Made by a program: the position numbers and the translations under genes. Under the pieces are notes generated by a model that was not told where the DNA came from, did no database searches, and saw only the letters and a list, made by a program, of their open reading frames with translations. This document shows, in pieces, positions 6,833 through 13,046 of a stretch of 13,770 bases of DNA (position 1 is its first letter; the number at the start of each line of letters is the position of its first letter). The DNA is from Richelia sp. UBA3308 (lineage in GTDB: Bacteria > Cyanobacteriota > Cyanobacteriia > Cyanobacteriales > Nostocaceae): the NCBI GenBank assembly GCA_002361335.1, contig DESS01000238.1, forward strand, positions 9,469 to 23,238, written 5' to 3'.

Positions 6833-7633
6833 CTAGGATTTATAGTTACCAGTGGTTTCTAGAGGTGAAGACTGGGAATACCTCCAAGGAGCACTGTTTC
6901 CACATACTGGACATTCGCGATCGCGAATTGATCGACGTTTGGCAAAGTCCATTGTTGTAAAATTAATGGTTAGTAACTGGGATAATAGAGGCTGACTAAA
7001 TCCGGTGATTAACTTGATAGCTTCCAAAGCTGTTAAACAAGCTAAAGTACCAGAAACTACACCTAGAACTGAAAATCCACGTCTATCCCAATCAGGTTTC
7101 TCTGGAAATAGACATGATAAACAGGGAGTTACACCAGGAATAATCGTAGTTAAATAAGCCTCCATTGAATCCATTGCGGCTTCTACCATTGGCTTACGCC
7201 AGCGAACACAAGCTTCATTTAACAAGTTACGCTCTGTAAAGTTGTGAGCGCAATCTAAAGCCATGTCGCTCGATTTAACTAATGAGTCTACATTATCCGG
7301 ATTGATGTAATCATGAATTGCTTCAATCTCAATATCGGGATTGATCGCTTGTAGGGTTTCCTTAGCTTTAAAAACCCTCGGCTTTCCTACCCAATCATCA
7401 GTCATGAGAATTTGACGATTCATATCATCAAGCCGTAAATCACCTCCTCTAACAAGGATTAAACGTCCGACACCTGCTACCGCGAGGTAAAGTGCAGCAG
7501 TACCGCCTAATCCTCCAACACCCGTAACCAGAACCGTAGCTGACTTCAAACGCTTTTGTGCTAATTCGCCAAAATTAGGGAGTGTCATTTGGCGACGATA
7601 GCGTTCCAACTCGGTAGGTGTTAGGTTTACCAC
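6833..7633 (-). CDS. hesA: HesA, ThiF/MoeB/E1-like adenylating protein
   Basis: The 266-residue protein belongs to the ThiF/MoeB/HesA family, which activates the C-terminus of small sulfur-carrier proteins with ATP. Visible are the nucleotide loop VTGVGGLGG (36-44), the NRQI motif (72-75), Lys84, LDCAHNF (126-132) and two CxxC pairs, CLSC (171-174) and CPVC (241-244), that should hold a structural zinc. In cyanobacteria hesA lies next to nif genes and is tied to nitrogen fixation; its partner carrier is unknown and is not encoded here. Translation starts at a GTG (7633), supported by AGGAGG seven bases upstream that overlaps the nifW stop, and by the family N-terminus TPTELERYRRQ. The nifW gap is 11 bases, so translation is probably coupled. 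Confidence 0.92.
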   Translation of the reverse strand: MVNLTPTELERYRRQMTLPNFGELAQKRLKSATVLVTGVGGLGGTAALYLAVAGVGRLILVRGGDLRLDDMNRQILMTDDWVGKPRVFKAKETLQAINPDIEIEAIHDYINPDNVDSLVKSSDMALDCAHNFTERNLLNEACVRWRKPMVEAAMDSMEAYLTTIIPGVTPCLSCLFPEKPDWDRRGFSVLGVVSGTLACLTALEAIKLITGFSQPLLSQLLTINFTTMDFAKRRSIRDRECPVCGNSAPWRYSQSSPLETTGNYKS

Positions 7634-7640
7634 TTTATTA

Positions 7641-7646
7641 CCTCCT
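7641..7646 (-). promoter_or_regulatory. Ribosome binding site deciding the hesA GTG start
   Basis: AGGAGG on the minus strand, seven bases before the GTG at 7633, overlapping the last bases of nifW. It supports the non-ATG start. Confidence 0.8.
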
Positions 7647-7962
7647 AATCCGAATCAATTTCTGTCAGCTTGACTACATTTTTTGGCTTCTGGTGAAACA
7701 CTTTGAAAAGTTTTTGTTCTTGGGGTGTTGACTCTATAAATACCTGATAAGCTTGCTCTAATGCTTCACTATATTTACTTAATCTTTCTGATTCATTAAG
7801 TTCCGGATTATTCCGATTAATTTCTTTAACATATTCAGAAAATTTTTGCAAGATGTGTAGACGATTTACATTTACAATTTTTTGGTCGTATGGTATTTGA
7901 AAAAATTCCAAATAGTCTTCTGCATTTACTAGTTTGTTAAAATCTGACAAATTTCCCCTCAT
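7645..7962 (-). CDS. nifW: Nitrogenase stabilising/protective protein NifW
   Basis: The 105-residue protein has the NifW pattern: an N-terminal FNKLVNAEDYLEFFQIPYD, then VNVNRLHILQKFSEY, a central acidic helix and YSEALEQAYQVFIEST near 65-80. NifW binds the MoFe protein and supports its maturation or protects it from oxygen; the exact role is still debated. Length is usual for cyanobacterial NifW. Its ATG overlaps the stop of the upstream small gene by ATGA (7959-7962), a clear sign of translational coupling, and the hesA ribosome binding site overlaps its stop. Confidence 0.92.
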   Translation of the reverse strand: MRGNLSDFNKLVNAEDYLEFFQIPYDQKIVNVNRLHILQKFSEYVKEINRNNPELNESERLSKYSEALEQAYQVFIESTPQEQKLFKVFHQKPKNVVKLTEIDSD

Positions 7963-8192
7963 TTTTCTTGCTCCATGTTTTTCAATTTTGTTTTAAGTTG
8001 ATTTAATTCACAATATATTTTATAAGTCGCCTCTGCTACTCCCATGAGATTTTCATAATCTGTAGGTAAACCTTCTGCCAAATCATGCAAATCCATTTTC
8101 ATTTGACCAGCTTTACTATTAAGGCGCTTTATCTTTTTTTTTAATTCTTCAATATTCGTTGTTTCTTCTGTTTGAGCCATTTCAGTTATCAT
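7959..8192 (-). CDS. CCE_0567-like small nif-cluster protein
   Basis: A 77-residue (or 73-residue) helical protein of the CCE_0567/DUF683 family found in nif clusters. The segment NIEELKKKIKRLNSKAGQMK (residues 13-32) is a basic coiled-coil helix, followed by DLHDLAEGLPTDYE and a second helix ending in an acidic-basic tail (KLKNMEQEK). Family members form small helical dimers; their function is unknown. Two starts are possible: 8192 (MITEMAQT) and 8180 (MAQTEETT). Neither has a good Shine-Dalgarno; the shorter agrees better with the family. The gene is coupled to nifW by an ATGA overlap. A composite heptamer array starts about ten bases upstream and may have displaced the original leader. Confidence 0.82.
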   Translation of the reverse strand: MITEMAQTEETTNIEELKKKIKRLNSKAGQMKMDLHDLAEGLPTDYENLMGVAEATYKIYCELNQLKTKLKNMEQEK

Positions 8193-8202
8193 TCATGGTG
8201 AT

Positions 8203-8340
8203 AGTTGTTAGTTGTTAGTTGATTGTTGTTACTCTTTACTCGTTACTCATTACTCATTACTCGTTACTCATTACTCGTTACTCATTACTCATTACTCGTT
8301 ACTCGTTACTCGTTACTCGTTACTCGTTACTCATTACTCC
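8203..8340. repeat. Composite heptamer array before the CCE_0567-like gene
   Basis: On the plus strand GTTAGTT-type units (8203-8228) pass into sixteen exact heptamers from 8229 to 8340: TTACTCT once, then TTACTCG and TTACTCA mixed, ending TTACTCC. The order of the two unit types and the junction CTCTTTACTCG reappear inverted at 10857-10947. It fills about half of the 288-base spacer; the remainder (8341-8480) holds an isolated ACTAACAACTAACTACTA near 8410 and nothing else I recognise. Confidence 0.92.
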
Positions 8341-8480
8341 TTAGTATTTAAGGGTTTCAACTAAAAATCTACTATGTGAAGGTTTTTGGTTTTTCGACTA
8401 TTTAGTAAACACTAACAACTAACTACTAGGTATTGAGTGTTTATCTAGATAAATTTTACATAAATTACGATAGGAATTAA

Positions 8481-8957
8481 TTACAGTTTTCCTACTTCTG
8501 GAAAACGGTTCGCTAATTCAACACCTTTGAGTACTAAATTTTCTCCTTCTTCTGCTAGTTTATCCAAAGAGTTAAAACCAAAACGATGAACATCCCGCAA
8601 AGTCTTTTTAACTAACAAAAGACGACCGGAAAACACCAATACCCAGCCAAAACCTTCATGATTTAAATCAGTTACAACCTGGGATAGCAAACCAGTTTCC
8701 TGTTCAATGCGAATCGCGATCGCACGGTAAAAAGCATTAATCCGGGACATTGTCATGGGATCGACATCACCGTCAACGGAAATCTCGCGTTTCTTTTGTT
8801 TACTGACAACGTATGGTTTTAGAATTAAATCATCGGACCATTTTCGGTAAGTTCCGTAAGTATCTAAACCCCGAATTTGTTGTACTAATGCCTTAATAAA
8901 AGGAGAAGTCAAGACATCACTTGTTGCAGTACCATTTACATTATTATTACTGTTCAT
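8481..8957 (-). CDS. NifX-associated protein (DUF269)
   Basis: A 158-residue protein of the NifX-associated family. Characteristic segments are FIKALVQQIRGLDTYGTYRK (20-39), LILKPYVVSKQKKREI and the C-terminal FGFNSLDKLAEEGE. In Nostocales this gene always follows nifX. Its biochemical role is not settled; a part in FeMo-cofactor handling is inferred from its constant link to nifX. The ATG at 8957 overlaps the nifX stop by four bases (ATGA), so the two should be translationally coupled. The first 15 residues (MNSNNNVNGTATSD) are low-complexity and may be a species-specific extension. A heptamer array lies in the spacer after it. Confidence 0.9.
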   Translation of the reverse strand: MNSNNNVNGTATSDVLTSPFIKALVQQIRGLDTYGTYRKWSDDLILKPYVVSKQKKREISVDGDVDPMTMSRINAFYRAIAIRIEQETGLLSQVVTDLNHEGFGWVLVFSGRLLLVKKTLRDVHRFGFNSLDKLAEEGENLVLKGVELANRFPEVGKL

Positions 8958-9379
8958 ACAGCTGCATCCTCTTCTAATTCATCTTCTAATTCATCTTCAA
9001 AGTTACGATCTGTTTGTTTTAAAGCTTTACGTAACCAAGGTGGAGGACTTCCTTTGAGAGTTTGCACCAAGCGTTCTAAAATATCTTTAATTTTATCTTC
9101 TTCGGAACGCGCCTTAACTGGAGTCACACCCTTTTTAATTAAACGTGCGGCGGCACTACCTCCAATTGCTGAAATATAAACAATTGTGCAATCTTCTAAG
9201 GCTTTAAGTTTAGGTAATAATTTATCTTCGTTACCATCTTCTTTAAGTTCTCCTCCAAAGGAAAGAGTTTCTAAAAAGTGATAACCTTCGTCTGATATCT
9301 CATAAACATCAATTGTTTTTGCCCATCCAAAATGAGCATTAATATGAATTTGATCCCTCGTCGCAAAGGCAATTTTCAT
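8954..9379 (-). CDS. nifX: NifX, FeMo-cofactor precursor carrier
   Basis: NifX binds the NifB cofactor and passes cofactor intermediates to NifEN. The protein (141 residues from the chosen start) has the NifX/NafY/VnfX fold markers MKIAFATRDQIHINAHFGWA, CTIVYISAIGGSAAARLIKK and the conserved PPWLRK. Two ATGs are close: 9385 and 9379. The sequence GGAGT touches the first, leaving no room, but stands six bases from the second, so 9379 is preferred. The C-terminus is a very acidic run built from a repeated EDELEDELEED, longer in acidic residues than I expect for the family. The gene overlaps the DUF269 gene by ATGA and follows nifN by 135 bases. Confidence 0.93.
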   Translation of the reverse strand: MKIAFATRDQIHINAHFGWAKTIDVYEISDEGYHFLETLSFGGELKEDGNEDKLLPKLKALEDCTIVYISAIGGSAAARLIKKGVTPVKARSEEDKIKDILERLVQTLKGSPPPWLRKALKQTDRNFEDELEDELEEDAAV

Positions 9380-9385
9380 TTTCAT

Positions 9386-9390
9386 ACTCC
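9386..9390 (-). promoter_or_regulatory. Ribosome binding site of nifX
   Basis: GGAGT on the minus strand abuts the ATG at 9385 and is six bases from the ATG at 9379. It favours the second methionine. Confidence 0.65.
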
Positions 9391-9495
9391 TTTAAATTGT
9401 GTTAAAGGTTAACCGCTTAGCAAAAGTCAAAATTCAAAAGTCAATGGATTTTTTAATCCCTATGGGAATTCCAGCTTTATTTCTTCTTCATTCTT

Positions 9496-9516
9496 AATTC
9501 TAAATTCGGGCATTCT
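9496..9516. repeat. 21-base inverted repeat, copy at the nifN stop
   Basis: Twenty-one bases beginning AATTCTAAATTCGGG and ending CATTCT are the exact reverse complement of 10819-10839. This copy overlaps the nifN stop codon (9515-9517). Together the two copies bracket nifN, five bases before its start and at its stop. Confidence 0.9.
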
Positions 9517-10813
9517 AAATTCTTCCTTCTTCTTGTTCTAAAAATAGGTTACCAATGTCAAACAAAATTGCCATAGTTCCTCGATAGCCAACTTTAGTAA
9601 ATTGACCTATACCTAAACGATCAAAAATAGGAATACCTTGGCGATAAACAGGAATATTTAATCTTTTAGCAATTGTCGCAGTATGAGAATTACCAATTAA
9701 TAAGTCAGAACCTACTGCAACTTGCTCAAAATCTTCTAAGTCGCCAATAATAACCTTTTCAAGATCGAGTTTTTCTAGTAAAGGAGAACGTGTGGTAGTG
9801 ACTGCGGCTTGAATTTCTGCTCCCATTGATTGCAGAAAATTAACCGTCATGGAAAGCAAATCTGGTTCTAATGCTAAGGATACCTGTTTGCGACCAAAGA
9901 AAAAGTGAGTATCGAGCATCGCGTCTTGTAATTGGCGGCGTTGACGGCGATATTTTTCTGGAACTTTAACACCACTAATGTCTGATAATGCTTGTAAAAA
10001 GTTATCTACAGCATCTAATCCAGTTAGTTCGTTAAATAATTCGTAGGGAATGGTGAAACGTTTATCTAAAATCTCTGCCGCACCCCGCATACTCTCACCG
10101 ATGGCAATAGTAAAGGATGAACTGCCCATTTTACGGAATTGTGCCAAAGTGGTACCACCACCGGTTATTGGACTGTAAGAATCATCCAAATGACCATCTA
10201 ATGAGGCTGAAAGATCGGGTACAACAATAGGCACTAATCCAAAAGCTGTAACAATCTCTTTGATTTCCTGTATATCCCCTGGGGTTAAAGCAGAACTGAT
10301 CAAGATATTAACTTGCTGTGGTCTAATTTCGCCTTTGTGTGGAAGTTCCTTAACCATGCTTTCCACAGCAGCGGCATATCCATCTTGTAAGGCTCCTTTA
10401 AAATCTGGTGAGGAAACTAACAAAATTGGTAGTTCGTTTAATTGGGGATGATTTTTACGAAAATCTTTGAGGATACCTTCCATATCATCCCCTCTAGTTT
10501 CAGTCAAACCGGTAGTACAAAGACCTATAATTTCAGGGTGAACTTTTTCTACTAGAGTCAGAATTGCTTGTTCAACGTTATCCTCTCCACCTAAAATAGT
10601 AGAGACTTCTGTCATTGCTGTAGTAGAAAGGGGAATCACTTCTCGAAAATGCCGTACTAATATCACTTTAGCGAAAGCGGTACAACCTTGGGAGCCATGA
10701 AGCAATGGTATCATACCCTTCAACCCTAAAAAGGCTAAAACTGCACCTAATGTTTGACTTTGTTTGAGAGGATTTACTATTACTGGTTTTTTTGGAGTCG
10801 CTACTATAGCCAT
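9515..10813 (-). CDS. nifN: NifN, FeMo-cofactor biosynthesis scaffold subunit
   Basis: The 432-residue protein is the NifK-like subunit of the NifE2N2 scaffold on which the NifB cofactor receives molybdenum and homocitrate. Visible marks are the N-terminal NPLKQSQTLGAVLAFLGLKG (14-33), the conserved cluster cysteine Cys44 in HGSQGCTAF, VSTILGGEDNVEQAI, GLCTTGLTETRGDD and LLIGNSHTATIAKRL near the end. Length is normal and the frame is intact. The start is fixed by family agreement, yet there is no Shine-Dalgarno: the 5' side reads GGCATTCTTACTC directly before the ATG, because a heptamer array and the 21-base repeat occupy the leader. It lies 122 bases after nifE and 135 before nifX, and is part of the same minus-strand operon. 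Confidence 0.96.
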   Translation of the reverse strand: MAIVATPKKPVIVNPLKQSQTLGAVLAFLGLKGMIPLLHGSQGCTAFAKVILVRHFREVIPLSTTAMTEVSTILGGEDNVEQAILTLVEKVHPEIIGLCTTGLTETRGDDMEGILKDFRKNHPQLNELPILLVSSPDFKGALQDGYAAAVESMVKELPHKGEIRPQQVNILISSALTPGDIQEIKEIVTAFGLVPIVVPDLSASLDGHLDDSYSPITGGGTTLAQFRKMGSSSFTIAIGESMRGAAEILDKRFTIPYELFNELTGLDAVDNFLQALSDISGVKVPEKYRRQRRQLQDAMLDTHFFFGRKQVSLALEPDLLSMTVNFLQSMGAEIQAAVTTTRSPLLEKLDLEKVIIGDLEDFEQVAVGSDLLIGNSHTATIAKRLNIPVYRQGIPIFDRLGIGQFTKVGYRGTMAILFDIGNLFLEQEEGRI

Positions 10814-10818
10814 GAGTA

Positions 10819-10839
10819 AGAATGCCCGAATTTAGAATT
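10819..10839. repeat. 21-base inverted repeat, copy at the nifN start
   Basis: The exact reverse complement of 9496-9516. It ends five bases before the nifN start codon and takes the place where the ribosome binding site would normally be. Its right half merges with the AATTTAG tandem repeat. Confidence 0.9.
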
Positions 10840-10947
10840 TAGAATTTAGAATTTAGAAGTAATGAGTAATGAGTAATGAGTAATGAGTAACGAGTAATGA
10901 GTAACGAGTAACGAGTAAAGAGTTACAACTAACAACTAACAACTAAT
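10829..10947. repeat. Composite heptamer array between nifE and nifN
   Basis: On the plus strand four AATTTAG units (10829-10856) are followed by nine units of GAGTAAT/GAGTAAC and relatives (10857-10919), GAGTTAC, and then AACTAAC-type units to 10947. The GAGTAA and AACTAAC parts are the inverted counterpart of the array at 8203-8340. The array fills the whole spacer and runs into the 3' end of nifE, whose TAG stop (10936-10938) lies within an AACTAAC unit. Confidence 0.92.
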
Positions 10948-11760
10948 TTCTATATCCCAAGGAGCGGGTTGACGTACTTGCTGCCAAACTGGGCTGTAAA
11001 GGGCTTCGTCTAACTCTCGCGCCATATTAACCATGCCGTCATATCCCGCATAAGCATGATGACGCTCTTGGTTGATGTCGAGGAAAGGTATTCTCGCTTT
11101 CAGAGCAGTGTATTGATTCCGCCCTCCAGCTATCAGCATATCGGCTTTGGTTTCCCCAATTACTCGTATCAATTCCTGGGGATTACCTTTCGACATGGTT
11201 ATGCCATCTTTTCCTAACAACTTCTTGATTCTGGCTTTATCTTCTTCAGTACTCTTCTTCGTACTCGTAGCTACAACTTCCATTCCCAAGTCTTTCGCTG
11301 CGGAAATAATTGACCAGCTTTTTACACCCCCGGTATAAAGTACAACTCGTTTACCTTTCAATCGGGCACGGTAGGGTGCTAATTTTTCATCTAATTTGGC
11401 TGTTTCTTCTGCAATCAAATTTTCAGTTCGCTGCTGTAAATCGGCATCTCCCAATTTGCTCGCTACATTCCTTAAAAACCGGTTCATATCATCTATCCCG
11501 TAAAATGACTCTTCTATATAAGGAATACCGTAACGCTCTTCCATCTTTCGCGCCATGTTAATCAAGGCTTTGGAACAAATCATTACGTTCAATTTGGCAC
11601 GGTGAGCGTAACAGACTTCTTGATAACGAGCGTCACCTGTAATTTTACTGAGAATACGAATGCCTAATTTTTCTAACAGTGGTGTAACGTTCCACATTTC
11701 CCCAGCGATATTATATTCGCCGATCAGATTAATATCTAGTGGTGTTGTAAACTCCGGTTC
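10936..11760 (-). CDS. nifE: NifE C-terminal part, interrupted (5' part missing)
   Basis: The open frame codes for about 274 residues of NifE, the NifD-like subunit of the cofactor scaffold, from EPEFTTPLDINLIGEYNIAG to the normal end RQPAPWD. Recognisable parts are the IGEYNIAGEMW segment, KITGDARYQEVCYAHRAKLN, ERYGIPYIEESFYGI, YTGGVKSWSII and GGRNQYTALKARIPFLDINQ. Full NifE proteins are about 450-480 residues, so roughly the first 200 are absent. Upstream of Glu-Pro-Glu-Phe the frame meets TGA at 11763-11761 and all similarity ends; the Met at 11697 is an internal residue, not a start. The break is clean, without decay of the remaining codons, which suggests a gene split by an excisable element and not a dead one. 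The last residues (EISC) come from an invading heptamer repeat. Confidence 0.93.
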   Translation of the reverse strand, partial: EPEFTTPLDINLIGEYNIAGEMWNVTPLLEKLGIRILSKITGDARYQEVCYAHRAKLNVMICSKALINMARKMEERYGIPYIEESFYGIDDMNRFLRNVASKLGDADLQQRTENLIAEETAKLDEKLAPYRARLKGKRVVLYTGGVKSWSIISAAKDLGMEVVATSTKKSTEEDKARIKKLLGKDGITMSKGNPQELIRVIGETKADMLIAGGRNQYTALKARIPFLDINQERHHAYAGYDGMVNMARELDEALYSPVWQQVRQPAPWDIEISC

Positions 11761-11822
11761 TCATGAACGCTTAGAGTAACACGAAAAAGATCAAAGACAT
11801 ACACTTTATGAGGTAAATTTTT

Positions 11823-11854
11823 ACGGGCCTTCTCTGCCCGTACCACAAGAGTTT
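11823..11854. repeat. Dispersed 18-base repeat, copy 2, with hairpin
   Basis: CCCGTACCACAAGAGTTT (11837-11854) is the exact reverse complement of 2175-2192. Here it carries a proper small hairpin, ACGGGC (11823-11828) with GCCCGT (11836-11841). It lies only some 60 bases inside the element end. Confidence 0.65.
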
Positions 11855-11857
11855 TAA

Positions 11858-11878
11858 AATATAGTACTCTACTTCATT
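11858..11878. repeat. Copy of the interior of the hupW-upstream MITE
   Basis: Twenty of 21 bases match the reverse complement of 579-599 (core ATAGTACTCTACTTCATT). No terminal repeats are seen around it, so it is a fragment or the two share an older repeat family. Confidence 0.55.
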
Positions 11879-11939
11879 CATCTACAAAGTGTTGTAATTA
11901 AGCTGCTAATTTTTTATTTTGTATATTTAAAAATATTAA

Positions 11940-11953
11940 TTACGCAATTGGCA
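11940..11953. repeat. Third copy of the TTACGCAA end motif
   Basis: TTACGCAATTGGCA matches the ends of the unit at 2316-2557 (13 of 14 with the left end). It stands alone here and may mark a decayed insertion. Confidence 0.4.
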
Positions 11954-12189
11954 CAATAGGCGTTCACCAAGTGCGGCTCAGCGTCGCTCTTTGAGCTATG
12001 GTCAGTAGTACATATAACTGTTGTATATCAACAACCTATCCCACTAATGACAAAAAATGATAATCTACTTTCAAATAATAAGAGTGTATCGATTTATGAT
12101 AGTAAGTTTTATTTTATTAAGTAAAAATACTGTTATTGGCACAAGATACGAAATTAGTAACTTGGGTTATTTTTATAAGTTCATTATGA

Positions 12190-12336
12190 AAAAGATTAAG
12201 ACACTCTCACAACTTATCCCACCAGACTCGTAAAGAATTGCTAGAAAACATCCCCAAATTAACCGATGCCATTATCGCCTTGGGTGCTAAAGAAGCTTTA
12301 AGAGGAATTGTCGCCGCAATTCAAGATGTGTGTTGA
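12190..12336 (+). pseudogene. Remnant of an unrecognised gene
   Basis: An open stretch of 48 codons without a start, bounded upstream by TGA and closed by TGA at 12334-12336. It codes for a helical, protein-like sequence containing TRKELLENIPKLTDAIIALG and then a segment with KEALRGIVAAIQDVC. Codon use is gene-like from about 12220 on. I do not know the family. It looks like the C-terminal end of a gene whose front has been lost. Confidence 0.4.
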
Positions 12337-12367
12337 CAGTGGCGGTAATTCCTATACTTTTATTAAT

Positions 12368-12397
12368 AAAAAAAACAGATCGCCCAACCCGGCGATC
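12368..12397 (-). terminator. Intrinsic terminator of the ribbon-helix-helix transcript
   Basis: On the minus strand GATCGCC (12397-12391) pairs with GGCGATC (12384-12378) around a six-base loop, followed by TG and eight T residues (12375-12368). It lies about 80 bases after the last stop of the small genes at 12477-12711. Its stem overlaps a HIP1 site. Confidence 0.82.
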
Positions 12398-12476
12398 GCA
12401 GTGTAATAATTTGAAATGTTGATTGCAACAAAACGATTTACATTTTCCCCAGAACTAATGATCAATTACAATCAAG

Positions 12477-12542
12477 TCAATCACGAATAGAATCATCTTC
12501 TGGTTTCTTATCTTTTTTGTTTGGCAGGTCGTTCTCAATCAT
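12477..12542 (-). CDS. Possible 21-residue peptide coupled to the regulator gene
   Basis: An ATG at 12542 overlaps the end of the ribbon-helix-helix gene and opens a 21-residue frame, MIENDLPNKKDKKPEDDSIRD, highly charged and ending in TGA. The overlap (ATGATTGA) and a position before the terminator are the only arguments for it. It may equally be untranslated trailer. Confidence 0.25.
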   Translation of the reverse strand: MIENDLPNKKDKKPEDDSIRD

Positions 12543-12711
12543 CTTCCTCCGGATCAAAGTCGGGGGCAACTTCTGCAAGCCATTTCTCAATCAGTTCGTT
12601 AATAATTTTGTCCATGTCTTTCCCTGCTTTAAGCGCTTCAATCTTAAAGCGCAGGTGAATATTCTTTGGTACGCGAGCGCGTACATAAACAACATCTTTA
12701 GCTCTAGGCAT
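12535..12711 (-). CDS. Ribbon-helix-helix DNA-binding protein, small
   Basis: A 58-residue protein with the ribbon-helix-helix pattern of CopG/ParG/Arc-type repressors. The strand VVYVRARVP (7-15) leads into helix 1 NIHLRFKIEALKAG (17-30) and helix 2 DMDKIINELIEKWLAEV (32-48), with an acidic tail DFDPEEDD. Proteins of this size act as plasmid copy or partition regulators or as antitoxins that repress their own promoter. The start at 12711 (MPRAKDVV) is the only sensible one; no Shine-Dalgarno is visible, perhaps a leaderless message. Repeats begin within ten bases upstream (12721-12840), as expected for an autoregulated operator. It is followed by a clear terminator. No toxin partner is seen, apart from a possible 21-residue peptide. 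Confidence 0.78.
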   Translation of the reverse strand: MPRAKDVVYVRARVPKNIHLRFKIEALKAGKDMDKIINELIEKWLAEVAPDFDPEEDD

Positions 12712-12720
12712 TACATAATA

Positions 12721-12840
12721 TATAGCTTTATAGCTCTAATATACATAAATAATGTATACATGTTACTTATGGTGTATCTATAGAGCTATAAGTAATTATG
12801 GCTATGGAGCTACAAATACTATGGAGTTATGGAGCTATTA
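12721..12840. promoter_or_regulatory. Repeat array (CTATRGAGCTA) upstream of the regulator
   Basis: Four plus-strand copies of a short unit occur: CTATAGAGCTA (from 12778), CTATGGAGCTA (from 12802), CTATGGAGTTA (from 12819) and TATGGAGCTATT (from 12828). Related inverted pieces, TAGCTTTATAGCTCTAA, lie at 12723-12739 close to the gene start. The spacing is not regular enough for a tandem satellite. The arrangement fits operator sites for the adjacent ribbon-helix-helix protein, or iterons of a replication or partition site. Which of these cannot be decided by reading. Confidence 0.55.
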
Positions 12841-12936
12841 TATAAATGTAACGAACAAGGAGGAACGCGAACCGGACGTTCTTTGAACGCAGATGCTTTG
12901 CTTGATATTTTCGCTCGTCGCCGTTTGAAAACGTAG
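12829..12936 (+). CDS. Doubtful 35-residue frame
   Basis: An ATG inside the last repeat unit opens a frame of 35 residues with a protein-like end, RSLNADALLDIFARRRLKT, closed by TAG. An AGGAGG-like stretch falls inside it rather than in front. It may be the C-terminal relic of an older gene fused by chance to the repeat. I do not recognise it. Confidence 0.22.
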   Translation: MELLYKCNEQGGTRTGRSLNADALLDIFARRRLKT

Positions 12937-13046
12937 AACCAGAATCCGAATTTTGAAGCAAACCACATGATCTACCTCGAATAACTGCCTTACGCCTGTC
13001 GGTCCAAAACTAATTCTGGTAAGAATTTAGAGTTAGCCATTGATTG

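Noticed and set aside
6769..6960. Plus-strand frame of 63 codons over the hesA 3' end.
   Set aside because: It is antisense to hesA, and the protein in the hesA frame is clearly conserved.
8229..8340. Possible CRISPR array.
   Set aside because: Units are contiguous seven-base repeats without spacers; this is a short tandem repeat array.
10260..11561. Plus-strand frames at 10260-10451, 11147-11338 and 11310-11561.
   Set aside because: All are antisense shadows of nifN and nifE.
12517..12783. Plus-strand frame of 88 codons.
   Set aside because: It is antisense to the ribbon-helix-helix gene, which has a better protein signature and a matching terminator.
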